Source of the DNA: Capra hircus
Lineage: Eukaryota > Chordata > Mammalia > Artiodactyla > Bovidae
Length of the DNA: 64,000 bases
Reading direction: 5' to 3'
Assembly: GCF_001704415.2 (NCBI RefSeq)
Contig: NC_030820.1
Span: forward strand, 44,436,036 to 44,500,035
The notes beneath the pieces were generated by a model. The model was not told the origin of the DNA and made no database searches. It saw only the letters and a program-made list of their open reading frames with translations. Positions 1 through 11,815 of this stretch are shown piece by piece; position 1 is the first letter of the stretch, and each line of letters opens with the position of its first letter. The position numbers and the translations under genes are program-made.

Positions 1-3000
1 TAGATCTGCTGCCTTCAGTGAAGGGCCCGTAAACGTTCTTGCAGACGGGAACTGTTCTGTCGTGAGCACTTTCCGCTTGAGTCTCCCCTGATCGATCCTC
101 CAAAGTTCCCACGTGGGGCGTGACTGTGCTCAGCCTGAGGAAGTGGAGGGTATTTTCAGCAGAAATGTGACAGAAAACTGTTTCTGAGAGATTGAAATCC
201 AACAATAATATTTGCAAATTGTCTCAGTTTGTTCAGCATAAATAAAACTGAAGTGCACACCCAGAAAGGACAACAGAAAGTGTGCATTTTCTATCAACAT
301 GATGTCATGACTTTGCGGCAACTGTCTTGTGACAGTGAAGGCCACCTGACTCTGGCACAGCCATGGGTCGCTGGGCTGTGGATGCTGAGGCGCCCGATGC
401 ACGAGCAGGACTGGGGATGCCCCGTGGAGCCCTTCTTTACATTTCCTCCACTGACCATAGTGAGTCTAAATTTTACTTTCTGTTTTGCATATCTTTCCTT
501 TGAATTTATGGCACATCTCCTATTTGGAGATCTAAATTGATATATGTTGTAGGCTTCTGTAAATATCTAGGAAAAATACAACTTCAGCATTTATGAAAAC
601 TTAAAGTGTAGCAAAGCAAGAATGAAACCATGCTGTTAAAGATGTCATCAAGTACAAGTTAGAAAAATAGCCAGACCTTGGGCGATCCAGACGGTGCTGG
701 TAGCACCTTGTGTGAGACAGGGACACACAGGCCTTCTCAGCTGCACTGGGCTCCCAAGGCAGTGACTGTTCACACTGCTGTGCAAACAGAGCCCTGGGGA
801 AGTGGGGTTTATGCTGCTGTGTAGACAGGTGCCTTGGGCCTTCAGAAATGGGATTTGAAAGGCAGATTTACGTAAAAATCAGAGACCGAATTATGTAAAA
901 ATCTACGGAAGGAGGGGAAAGTTTCCACCCCAGCTTCAGAAGCTGTCACGGTTGGTGGCATCTTCTCTCAGGTGGTTCTGTTTCCAGCAGGAGCAGCCTG
1001 AGATCTTCCTGGCCCTGTCACCCACGCCTGCCTTGGGTTTGGCAGGATTAGGAGGTGGCCGATGGCTTCCAAGCCTTCCACCCAGTGAAGCGCCCACGGT
1101 GGTGTCTCCACGCCCATTGCGGTTTGAGAGTCAGAATCGAGAGCAGAGGAAGCCATGGGATCTCAGCAGCCCCAAGACGATCTGGAGGGGAGCAAGGGTC
1201 TGGGAGGTTGCTCACGAAGAGACAGGGGTGCACATCAGCTCAGGTGGTGGCCAGAGCTTTCAGTGGCCTGTAAGAGTGGGTGCATGCATGGTTAGGGTGG
1301 AGAAATATGGGTGGAATATTGTGCTTCTTCTTTTCCTTTGCACCCTCCTGCTGGTGACACTCAGTCCCAGGCACCAGAGCCAGGGCACCTCAGTGGAAGC
1401 AGCCATCACCTTGCCCTCCAGGTGTGCCCTCCAGGTGTGCCCTTCGGCTGCTCAGCTTTGCGGGGCGCAGTTGCCCGACTGAGTCATACCCACCGATGGG
1501 GGAACACTGCAGGTCCTGTCGGAGTGGACTTAACCCCTGTCTCTAAGGTTTTGGCAAAGACATGTGCCCTCTGGGCATCAGCCCCTGGGGAATGAGATGA
1601 GGGTGCCCACTTGCCTTTCTCATGGGGTCCTGGTGAGGTTCAAACTAGGCCCGGATGCTCCATGAATGCTGCTCCCGAGGGAGGACCTGAGCCCCCGACG
1701 CTGCCTCCTGGGTGGAGGCACTGCCAGAGTCTGCTTGACACTGTCCTCGTCCTGTCTGTTGCCCCAGCAGCAGCCGTGTGAGGGTTCAGCCCTTCCCCAG
1801 CCTTGAGCAGAAAATAGTAGAACCGGCAGCCTTGCTGACAAGCTCATCACCTCGGGGGACCCCAGGCTCCCGGCAAAAGTGACAAAATGACAACGAAGCA
1901 TCTAGACTGCAGAGCACAGTCTGACCTTGGCCTCAACCCAAGAACCCAGTCCTCGGCCTCAAGTGCAGAGACCTGGCTCGCCTCAGTGCGGGGAACACGG
2001 AACGCTGAGGGTAGGCTGGTCACCGTGCCCACGAGCTCCCCAGCTCAGACCGCTGAGACTGTGGGCTCTGGTGACCGGACACATAGACCCGCAGGGCTGA
2101 AGTGGCTCCTCCAGCCATTTCAGAAGCTCAGCCTGTCGTCCACCTGCTGCTGATTGTGGGCCACACACATCCTAATGGTCACTCCCGATGCAGACCAGCT
2201 CCTGGACGAGGGTGACAGAAAGTAGCAGCAAACAGGAAGAGCGCACTTGCCCTTGCTAACTAAATTTCTCTCGGAAACATGTGACCAGTGATTAAGCATC
2301 ACCCTGTCACTTTAGAAAATTAAGTCCAGCCCGTAAGTGCAGGTGGCTGACCAGCCTAACATCAGTTACACCCCTCAGCATTGCCTCTGGTTTTGTAATT
2401 TTTGTTCCTTGGATTTAATCCTAAATCACTTGATTCTTGTATGTCAGAAGACATTCTATTTTTCGCATGAATACAAGTCACGAAAGACAGATCTCTTAGG
2501 CTGGACCTCACCTCACAGAATATTTGTATTTCTGAGAGGTTTCAGGCCCTAAATTTACTTTACTTGACTGAGCCAGGTCTGCTATTTCAGGGAACTTGCA
2601 TGGATCACTCAACTAAATATTCGTCTACTTCGTCATTCCCTTCTTATCCACTAGGAAACCTCCTCTTTTACAAATCTCGTCACTGCAACCACAAACTTGA
2701 TTTTTCCCTTTTTTGGTAAAGTATTTTGTCCTGGGGCTCTCCTATGCAAAGACAAGAAACCATGAATTAAGGAATCATACAAGAAAATGTTTATTCCTCC
2801 CGCTGGATCTTAATTTTTGAAATAAACACTGAATCTTTGGGAAACAAAAACTGTTTTTCATGCAGCCATCAAGGAGGGATAATCCTGAACCATGAGTGGG
2901 GTCGGGGCTCCACACCCACCCAACACTTTCTCCAGGGCCTTAGTTTCTGTGCAAATAGCCAGCTGCCGCAGCCGATTGCAGAGCACAAACCACACAGAAG

Positions 3001-3440
3001 ATGAGCTGAGTCAGAGCTGCCTGCGCTCCACTCCAGACTGCTGCTCACTCTCCAGAGAAGAGGAGAAAACTAGGGAGAATGAACCTTCCCGAACAGCTCT
3101 TCCTTAAAGGAAGAGCTGATTTACAGCACGTCACCAGGAGGAGTAGACTTCAGACAAAGCAGCTCAACCGAGTAAGGGGGGAGCAGTGAAGAGCAAAACG
3201 GCCGTTCATTCACCCTGATGCACAGCTCAGACCCACAAAAAGTCCTGGAGGAAACCGAGCTGAGAGGACTCCCACACGCGCGCACACCACACCTGGCCCT
3301 CTCTCTCCCTGTCTGGTCTGTTGTCTCCTCATCCTACAAGGACTCATGTCTGTGCCCGACCATGTGGATCTTCCCTGAAAGCTGCTGACCGTGCAAGGAC
3401 TCACGCCCGCTGTGTGTCTGCTCATTACAACCCTACGTTC
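1..3440. other. Unique intergenic sequence, no gene recognised
   Basis: No recognisable exon, RNA gene or young transposon was found. Open frames here are short, overlap on both strands and resemble no protein family I know. The only local structure noted is a 13-bp unit (gccctccaggtgt) repeated twice and a bit at 1413-1445. The stretch from about 2300 to 2880 is AT-rich; the rest is mixed. Confidence 0.6.
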
Positions 3441-3840
3441 GGGACTTCCCTGGCGGCCCCGAGGTTAAGAGTCTGCCTTGCAATGCAGGGGGCACAGGTT
3501 TGATCCCTGGTCAGGGAACTAAGATCCCACATGCCACAGAGCAACTGAGTCCCCACACCACAACTACTGAACCCTCAGTTCAGTTCAGTTCAGCTGCTCA
3601 GTCGTGTCCAATTCTGCGACGCCATGGACTGCAGCATGCCAGGCCTCCCTGTCCATCACCAACTCCTGGAGTTTACTCAGACTCATGTCCATCAAGTTGG
3701 TGATGCCATCCAGCCCTCTCGTCCTCTGTCGTCCCTTCTCCTCTCACACCACAACTAAAGAGTTTGTGCACCCTAAAGAAGATCCTGCATGCCCCAACTG
3801 AGCCCTGATGCAGCCAAATTTAAAAAATAAAACAAAACCC
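3441..3840 (+). mobile_element. CHR-type tRNA-Glu SINE, split by a BovB insertion
   Basis: The left part begins with the typical gggacttccctgg phrase, carries the tRNA B-box-like tttgatccctggtcagg, and continues to a caactgag / ccacaccacaactactga body. The right part resumes at about 3745 with acaccacaactaaagag and ends in gatgcagccaaatttaaaaaataaaa, the usual A-rich tail. The 178 bp between belong to a younger BovB tail. Confidence 0.85.
3567..3744 (-). mobile_element. BovB LINE 3'-end fragment nested in a SINE
   Basis: Read on the - strand this is the last part of BovB, ending in TGAAC-type tail repeats seen on the + strand as ttcagttcagttcag. A 13-bp direct repeat (cacaccacaacta) occurs at 3554-3566 and 3745-3757, exactly flanking the piece. 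That is a target-site duplication and shows that the fragment arrived as a 5'-truncated retrotransposition into the older SINE. Confidence 0.85.
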
Positions 3841-4879
3841 AAACTATTCACATTAGATGATATTGTCACAAAAGAAGATAGAAGATAGAAAAAGAAGGAA
3901 GTTAATGGAAAAAATCCTGCTCAATGTTTTTAAATGCAATTCAAATAAATGTTTTTTATAGAATATAGGACAATTCCTTCTCATTTTTAGGAAAAACATT
4001 CAGATGTAAGAGCCCTATGTATATGTTACTTGAACTGTATCACATTATCTCAGTGACCACAAACTCTTTTAATTAGATTTTATATCACGACCCAATGCAT
4101 GTGTGCAGGCATACACATGCACACACACACAACCATTTAACACTGTGACATGATACTTTATCACACGCAGTGCACTTAATTCTGTTCTATTCTGTTTTCT
4201 TTGTGTCTCCATCTCTCCTTCCTTTCGTACTAAATTGATCTCATGAGCCTAGTGGGTCAGGACCCATGGTTTGCAAAAACGCCTCTCCCGGTGGGATACT
4301 GAGCTAAAGCTGGCTCACATGAGATTACTCCCCGTCGTGGCCGGTGGTGGCATGTGAGCCAGGGGGAGGCACAGGTCTTGTCTGACCTGGCTCCAAGGCT
4401 CTGGGAAGCTCCTGAGTGGACCAGACAGCGCAGTTCATGTGAGGGGTTGGGGGGAGGGCTCCTGGGGCGACTGGAAGGGCTCAGGATAGGTGCAGAACAG
4501 TACAAACCAGGCTGAAACTAATTTTGCTCTGGGATTCAGGCAGGATGCATCCCGGGACAGCCAGCATCCTTGCTGCCTTCCTCTGGCCTGTCTCTGTCGC
4601 CTTCGGGGCAACTGTGCTTGGTTAGTCCTCGCCGTATTTATAGGACCCTCAGAGGTTAGTGATGCTCTCTGCTTCAGGGCCTGGAGCTGCATGCCTTCTG
4701 TGCTGAGGGGGCCAGGTGCATCACCAGCTGGCGGGAATGTCACACAAGGCAGACCCCAAGGAATGAGTTGGTGCCAGAGCGCCAGGTGCCTGACCTACAA
4801 GAACCAGGAATCCCAGTGAGGAGGGGCTTGACCCTGGGCCAGCACAGGCCCACCCACTTCTCTTACTCCATGAATATGT
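3841..4879. other. Unique intergenic sequence with a short CA tract
   Basis: No gene or clear transposon. A short CA dinucleotide run lies at 4111-4132 within a CA/TG-rich stretch from about 4095. Confidence 0.55.
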
Positions 4880-5365
4880 CTGGGGACCGAGTGTACAGTG
4901 TGTGACTGCAGGGAACAATACTGTGTTGTGTACTTCAAATTTGTTAAGAGAGTAAATCAGGAGCGTTCTCACAAGTACAAAAACTGAAGTTCCAATACTT
5001 TGGCCACTTAATGGAAAGAGCTGACACATTGGAAAAGACCCTGATGCTGGGAAAGATTGAAGGTGAAAGGAGAAGGGGACGACAGAGGATGAGGTGGTTA
5101 GATGGCATCACCGACTCAATGGACATGAGTTTGAGCAAGCTCCAGGAAGATGGTAAAGGACAGGGAAACCTGGTGTGCTGTAGTCCACGGGGTTGCAAAG
5201 AGTTGGACACGACTTAGCAACTGAACTACAACTTGAAGTGACGGATGTGTTAATTGAATTGTGGTGATCATTTGCAATGTATGCGTATATCAAATCATCA
5301 CATTGTACACTTGAAGTTCATGCAGTTTTGTCAAATATACCTCAGTAAAGCTGGGGAAAAAACAT
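4880..5365 (+). mobile_element. Old L1 3'-UTR fragment, split by a BovB insertion
   Basis: The left part (about 4880-4975) carries the L1M-like phrases gggaacaatactgtgttgtg and ttgttaagagagtaaatc. The right part (about 5237-5365) continues with gatgtgttaattgaattgtg, tggtgatcatttgcaatgta and ctcagtaaagctgggg. These are typical of an old mammalian L1 3' end. Subfamily was not assigned. Confidence 0.65.
4976..5236 (+). mobile_element. BovB LINE 3'-end fragment
   Basis: It matches the C-terminal coding and 3'-terminal part of BovB: ctccaatactttggcc-like start, gatgctgggaaagattgaagg, aggatgaggtggttagatggc, and the end gttggacacgacttagcaactgaac. It interrupts the old L1 3' end, so it is the younger element. 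Confidence 0.85.
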
Positions 5366-6130
5366 TTATTTCTACATTCTTACTTGTGACTCATATGGTC
5401 AGAAGGAAAACAACTTGGTATGTTTTGCATTTTGTGTTTCTGTGCAAATGACATGGAGATGACCCTTTACAACACTTGACACCGAATTCACTAAGCACAT
5501 GACCAGGTCTCCATAGCCCTCACTCGGGAGCTGAAGTTCTGCGTTAATCAGAGTGATAATGGCCAGAAAAGTAACCCAAGGTGCCCTTCACACCACAGTG
5601 CTGTCCACTGCAGCCTCTGAGGCCAGCCGTGGTCCCTTTCCCAAACTGCCTACGGGCCTCACTCAGCTACGTCCTGTCCGTTCCATCTTCTGGGTAAAAA
5701 CCTGAAGTCAGCGGGAGGCCGACCCAGCAGTTCTGAGTGATCACCCTCACTGGGGGACCTCTGTCTGCCCTGGACCATGGTCATGGGACTGCTGAACTTT
5801 ACCAACTTTACTGGACATTCGGACAAACAATAAAACTCCCTTTTACATTTGAAAGGTCAAATGAAGACCAAACCAGTTACAGAAACATGTAAGAATGTCC
5901 CCCAAACTGCTCGGAACTTACTCGTGGTGTTTTGCTGTTTTTCTCTTTGTGAATTGAGATGGGGCTTGTAACACAGGGGCCTTCATATGTCTGTTACATT
6001 AATGAATTCACTAAAAATAAAACAACTAATATGTATCTATACCATATTCTCATTCTACCATCTGTATTATATTGCCTATGCTAATATCTCTTGTATTAGG
6101 ATTTTAACTTCTCGTGACAGTTTAAATGAA
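5366..6130. other. Unique intergenic sequence
   Basis: No gene, RNA or identifiable repeat seen. Confidence 0.5.
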
Positions 6131-6440
6131 CTGTTAATGTGTCAACTTGCCAGGGCTGACGGAGGCTCAGACAGCTGGTGAAATGGGACGTCCGGGGGTG
6201 CATCTGTGAGGGTGTTTCTGGAAGCAAGCAGCACTGGAATCTGTGGACTGAGTGACAAAGGTCACCCTCTCCAACGTGGTGGGCACCATCCAAGCTGAAC
6301 AGTACAGAGAGGTCCATCTTCTCCCACCTTCGGACATCAGCACTCCTGGACCTCAGGCCTTAGGACTGAACGACCTGGCCTCCTGGGGCTCCAGCAGGTG
6401 GACGTGGGTGACCGGCCACCAGGCTCACCTGGGTAAGCGC
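6131..6440 (+). repeat. Ancient dispersed mammalian repeat, family uncertain
   Basis: The phrases atgtgtcaacttgccagggc, gtgagggtgtttctggaag, tctgtggactgagtgac and ccttcggacatcagcactcctgg occur in the order found in an old, very common mammalian interspersed repeat. I recognise the pattern but cannot name the family without a library search. Confidence 0.5.
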
Positions 6441-9400
6441 CTGTCTATGCCCACCTCTCCCTGGCTCTGCTCCCGCTCCTCCTGCAGAGAAGGAGGAGCT
6501 CTTACCCTCACCCTCAGCAGCGCTCCCACGACCCCGGGGCCCAGCGTGTGCTCAGGACACTGGATGAAGCCTCCTGTTGAAAAAGCAAGTGGCTGCACTC
6601 TCCCAACTCTCACAAAACCTTTCTTTAGTCTCTTCATCTGATATCTGGTAGAAATCCATAACACAGCGGACGTGGACGTTCAGGGGATGTTCAGAATGCC
6701 TCTTGCTTCCTGGGGGACAGTAGCTTTCATTAACGAATAGACGAGACCAAACCCCAGCACAGACCACAGCCTCTGTGAGCTCGAAGCAGGAATGCCAGTG
6801 GAGGCTGGAGTCATGACCAGTGTCCATCCACCGGATGATTATCGAGCAAGGACGGTGTCAGAGCACCCGTCAACCCAGTAGCTGCGTGCAGCCTGGTCTC
6901 AGCCCTGTCCAGCGTGGGGGGCTGCACTGTGGGCCCTCTCCTGCCACTCAAGCTTCCTCACCACCTATTCACCAGGGGCAGTCACCACTGCAGGCCCCTG
7001 GGCACGTCAGACTATACTGACTGATGGCAAGATGGGCCTTCCAGAAGTGATGAAGCCCCTGGGTCAGCCTTAACCCATGCCCAAGACTCTGACCCTGGCC
7101 TCTACTCCCCACTCTGACCTCCCAGGGTCACGGGAGGTGCACACTCATGGTATACCGTGTCCACTCACGAATCAAGGCCAGGCAGGCCCCTGCAAGAGTC
7201 CATCACCGGTGCTGGGAATTTTAGTCCCGACTTTCCCTCTGCTTGGATAACTGCCTCAGGATCCCTGGCCTCCTGGCTCCTTGACTTAGCCCCACATAAC
7301 CTCCCAGCTCACTTGAAGGCAGGACCTCCAAGGTCACGTGGCATGGAGCTCCATGGCTGCTGGGCCTCCAGCATCCACGGCCCTGTGTCCAGGCCCTCGT
7401 CCAGCCCCTGGGGAGGACCAAGGGCCTCATTCCATCACCCAGAAGCTGCTATTACGTTGAAAGCAATTTGTACCAGAAACAGTGCTTTCTGAAGGCTTAG
7501 TGTTTGGCTCAAAGGAGCACACTAGTGGGGACACGTGGAAAACATTAGCATTTAGGTTCTCAGACCCATCAAAGCTGGCCACCTAAGGCTCTTGGTATCT
7601 CCAAGGTGACCTATAGAGTCCGATATTCTGCAGCTAAGCTCCCACTTCTCTGAAAGGATGTAAGAACTAGGTCAGCTACTGTGAAAGCTCGTGGACAGAG
7701 TGGTTGAGAATGACCTCGTTCTAGCTGTCCCAACACCCAGGATTAAAAGGGTAAGAAAACAGTGTGTCCCTTTTATGTCCTTGGAGACCAGCACTTCATC
7801 TGGATTTTTGCAGGAAAACATTTATCATGAAAGTCGATGAGCACCTTATTGACTGGCCAGCAGATTAAGGCTATTAAGAACATTTGCTAAAATAAACAAG
7901 GCGCTTTCTCTGGGCAGGAAGGCTGATATTGTGCATAATCACCAAGCCAGTCAAGTGAAGAATAAGCAGCCAGCCACCACGATCATGGCAGATGCCTGCA
8001 GGGAACGGCCAGCCAGGTAGAGACAGCCTTCGTTCACAGACAGTAACACAAGTCATAACACGGAGGCAGGAACGTGAAACCTCCTTAGAGCAAGCTGGGG
8101 AGTCCTGGAGTGCTGTCTATGGGTGTCACTTGAAAAGGCTTTTATCGAGTCCAGGCGCAGCTGGGGGCTCCCTTGAGAGCAGCCAGGCAGGAAGGAGCGG
8201 GGAGCTGGGGCAAACTGCTCAGGGCCTCGTGCTTGAGCAGCTTCTGCTGTGATGAAGGATGTCTGACATCTGCAGGGACCAGAGCCCCCACTAACCCCAC
8301 CCCAAACAGGGTCCAGGGAGGACAGGTGGGAGCCACATGGCCAGTGGCAGGGGTCACACTGTCCATCCAACCTCAGGATCCAGGCTCCACTATGTCAGGG
8401 AGGCACTCGTTGGTTGATCCCACTATAGCTGGCTTCCTGACTCAGTTTATACGATTTTAAGTATTGAGGTTTTGCTGTAATGTTGACAAAACACCAGTTC
8501 TGGAAATGTGCTTTTCCTGTTTTCGCTGAAAATATTCCTGGTAGACCCAGCTGTCCTGAGCCATCCAAGCCACTGATTAGTTTCCTCAACCCTCCCTCTC
8601 AAGTGTTCACTTTCGGTTTATTAACTACTATTTGTGTGGTTTATTAACCCTGTAAGATGTCCCTCTCGGTGCATCAGAACCACCTGTAGCAGCTTCCGTC
8701 ATGGGCGTCTTGATGATGCCGCCTGATCAGGGTTGGAGCTGGTGAGTGGCTCTGTGGGAGCCTAGGGGTGCAGCTGGAAGGCAGGGACACCGGTGCTGTG
8801 GGTTTGCATCTCCAATGGCCGTCGCGGTCACATGTCCCTGATGTCCACAGTTGGTGATGAGGATCAGCTCACCTGGCAGGTGAAGGAGTGTACTGAGTCC
8901 CCAGGAGGTGGGGGCACAGAGCCCCCCAGAGCTGAGCGATCGTCCCTGCCACTGCGGACTTGGTATCCGCCAGGCCTCACCCTAGCGTGTCAGAACTCGG
9001 GCCTCCGCCCGGCCTCCTCTGCTCCGAGAGGCTGGCCCTAGGGAACCCTGTTCCCCACAAATATGACTCTTTCTCTACCAAGTCTGTGTGTGTCCGTATG
9101 TGTGCGCGAGCATGCCCATCTGCCCGTAATCACGTGCGGGAGCAGACGTGTGTCCCCGAGCCCCGGCTGGCCTGCAGTGGGCAGTGGGCGTGCACAGCCA
9201 TGCAGCGCTGCCTCAGCTAGGGGCTCACTAGCCCTCTGCTGTTTTACTGAGAACGAGGGTGCTCCCTGAGGGCGCAGTGAAATGAAGCACTGTCCGAGCA
9301 AGGCCGTGCTTTGGGGCCCTCGGGGGCCTGATGCTCTCAGCAGGTGAGGGTCTCCAGGTAAACGCAGGGTTGTGCGGTCGCCATGGCAACAGGGGTACTC

Positions 9401-9535
9401 ATCTCCGGGTTCGCACCCGTATGTTACCAATTTGGTGCTCCACTAAACACAAAATAATGCCTCCTTTAACGATTCTGGGCCAGGGTTCTTAGAAATAAGG
9501 GAGCCCTCTGGAGCAAGCGCCAAAGTGCAGAATCC
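6441..9535. other. Unique intergenic sequence
   Basis: No supported gene. Frames open on both strands but show no family motif. A short TG/CG-rich patch (gtgtgtgtccgtatgtgtgcgcg) lies near 9084-9108. Confidence 0.55.
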
Positions 9536-9870
9536 AACCGCTGAAAGCACGCCATCACCCTGTGAGCGGGCAGTGGTTTCCACCGCGCGGAGCTTTGTGC
9601 GGTTCCCCCTAGGCGGCTCAGCGGGTCGTGTCTGACCCTGGCCGGCGGCTCTCCACGCCCAAGCCAGCTGTCTCCTGTGCAGGGTGGGCCGAAGGCCTCC
9701 CGAGTGCGGTCCCGCGTCCTCCTGCGTCGGTGGAGCAGCGGGGCCAGGCCGAGTCCGCCCCAGGAAGAGCCTGCTAGCCTCGGGGACTCGCACCGCGGAG
9801 GACGCGCAGGTTTGCATCTGGTCCCCGGGGGCTTCAGAGACCATCTGGCTCGGCGTGGCCCCACCCTCAA
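9536..9870. promoter_or_regulatory. Orphan CpG-island-like patch
   Basis: About 30 CpG dinucleotides fall in roughly 320 bp by eye, including CGCGCG near 9583 and CGCG near 9714, 9795 and 9802, in a GC-rich setting. The surrounding kilobases are CpG-depleted. No recognisable exon or TATA-type promoter accompanies it. It could be a promoter of an unknown noncoding transcript, an enhancer island, or simply a methylation-protected patch. Confidence 0.45.
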
Positions 9871-11640
9871 CGCAGCAGACCAGCTGTCCAGAGCATCTTC
9901 TCCACCTGCCCACAGGGCCTCTCCTTAGTCACCTTCTCCTGAAGGACGGGGGCAGGGGCACCAGGGGCACCAAGGGCAGCGAGGGGCCGGGTCTGACCCC
10001 CACACTGACCTGGATTTGGTGGATTGTCTGGGAGCTCCCGGGACCGTGGAAAGGCAGGCGACCTCCCACTGTCAGGGTCTGGCCGCGTTTCAGCCTCGGG
10101 AACCCTCCCCAAGCTGCCCTCCAGTGCATGGGGGACACAGCTCACCTCCCACCCCCGACGTGAGCCAGGGCCCAGGACGTCAGGCGACAAGACACAGAGC
10201 TAGGGTGGCCACAGCCACGGCAGGACAGAGGAGCCCAGCTTCCACAGACTCGCTGAGTGAGCTTGGAAGGGGCCTTTGTGCAGGTGAGGAGCATGGTTTC
10301 ACTGAACAATGGAGTAACTTGAGGCCACCTTCCCACTAAGGAGCAGCAGGCTGGACTCCGGCCGAGTCCCTGGGGGCAGTGGCCTCATTCTGAGAGCGCG
10401 GGTGCCACCTCCTGGGCCTTTGGGGAAGCACTACACCTGCTACAGATGCTGGCTGGAGCAGGGATGGGTGCTAGGCCATCAGAGAGCCCCTGAGGGGCGC
10501 TTAGTGCTGGCAGGTTAACATCTTGATGTGAAGGTGCGTCACAGGGGAAAACACCCCAGGCCTCTGGAAACATCCCTCCACAGCTGGTGGGTGTGTGAGG
10601 CAGGACCCTGGGTCTTGGGAGTAGTCATCTCCTGGGGACCCTAACCCCACCCGCTGTGTCCTGGACCCAGCGCAGTGGCCAGGAAGCCTAGGGACAATCA
10701 AGAGGGTTCCCAGCGAAGGAGAGGGAGCCCACACGGCCCTTCCCATCACCAGACTAGATGGCGAGGGCATGAAGACTGAGGCTCTCTTCCTGCTGGTTTA
10801 AGATAGACCCCAGTGGCCGTCCGGTTAGGTTCTCCCCTCTCAGCCCACTCCCTGTGGAGCTTGCTCTTGGAACCTGCTCCACTGCGGAGATGTGGCAGAA
10901 ACACAAGTTATAGCTAGTGGTTGTTATCCTCACATTGTGTGTGTTTGCAAACATCAGTAGGATCCCAGTCAGGAGCAGAACACTCACCTGGAGTGTGGTG
11001 CAGCCTGCAGCCTGGGTGGCCCTCATTTTGTACAAAGGCTTCCATGCTATAAATAACTGCCCCCCAACTGCCAGGGGGCCTGAGATCAAAGAATGTGTGT
11101 CCCCAACTCAAGAGGGAAGAGCCTCCTTCTCGTCTATCCCCCTTTTGAAAATCCCAGTGTCTTGTGGGTCACCCACCCTGGGCTCAGCTCTTCTCCCCAT
11201 TTGCTCTCGTGTCTCAGAGGTAAGACGGCCCAGCCTGGAGCCTCTGCCCCAGAGATGTGTCTCCTGAGGGCCTGCCCCGAGGCCAGGGGAGGCCACCATG
11301 TCTTTGGAGGGGAACGGTCCACCAGACTCCCCCCAACTCCAGCTGGTCCCCTTTTCACCATGACCTGGTGTTCCCAGCCACCCAGGACACACCCCACCAG
11401 ACCCTGCAGGGCGGCCCAATGTGGTCCCTCCGAGCCTGTTCCCTGAGACCTGGTGGGCAGGAAGGATGAACCTTCACTAGCAGAGATGCGTCCTGTTGTG
11501 GATGAGGGAGGTGGGGGCAGGGGGACACGCCACGCAAGAAGGCCTGTCGGGAAGGCTGAAGTCACAGAAGGCTCAGGAGGACGGGACCTCCTGTCCAGTC
11601 CTGGAACTAGGTGCTGACCTTGTGCCAGGAGACAACTGTG
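9871..11640. other. Unique GC-rich intergenic sequence
   Basis: Apart from the G-run tract at 9948-9990 no element was identified. Overlapping open frames on both strands are expected from the high GC content and carry no recognisable domain. Confidence 0.5.
9948..9990 (+). other. Potential G-quadruplex tract
   Basis: Four or more closely spaced G runs (ggggg, gggg, gggg, ggg, then gggg and ggg) are separated by short CA/CACCA linkers, which satisfies the usual G3+N1-7 pattern. The gggcacca unit is locally repeated. Confidence 0.5.
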
Positions 11641-11815
11641 TGGTAAACGAATAAATGAGTGAAACAGTGAGTGGACAAATCAGAAAAGTGATGAGGGATT
11701 GGGCAAGAAAGTGAACAGGTGAACAAACAGGTGAATGAGCAATGGAATTAATCAACAAATGAATGAGGGAAGAAATGAGCAAACTGGTGAACAAGTACAC
11801 GAAGTAGAACGAGTG
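11641..11815. repeat. Degenerate TGAA/GAAT tetranucleotide tract
   Basis: A decayed tandem array in which gtgaa, gaatga, aacaggtgaa, aaatgag and similar variants recur every 4-12 bp. It gives a low-complexity open frame on the - strand that is not a gene. Confidence 0.7.

Noticed and set aside
952..1482. 176-codon open frame
   Set aside because: No family resemblance; overlaps - strand frames of similar quality.
9443..10190. Several overlapping 100-160-codon frames on both strands
   Set aside because: Explained by the CpG-rich patch and low stop-codon frequency; none shows a motif.
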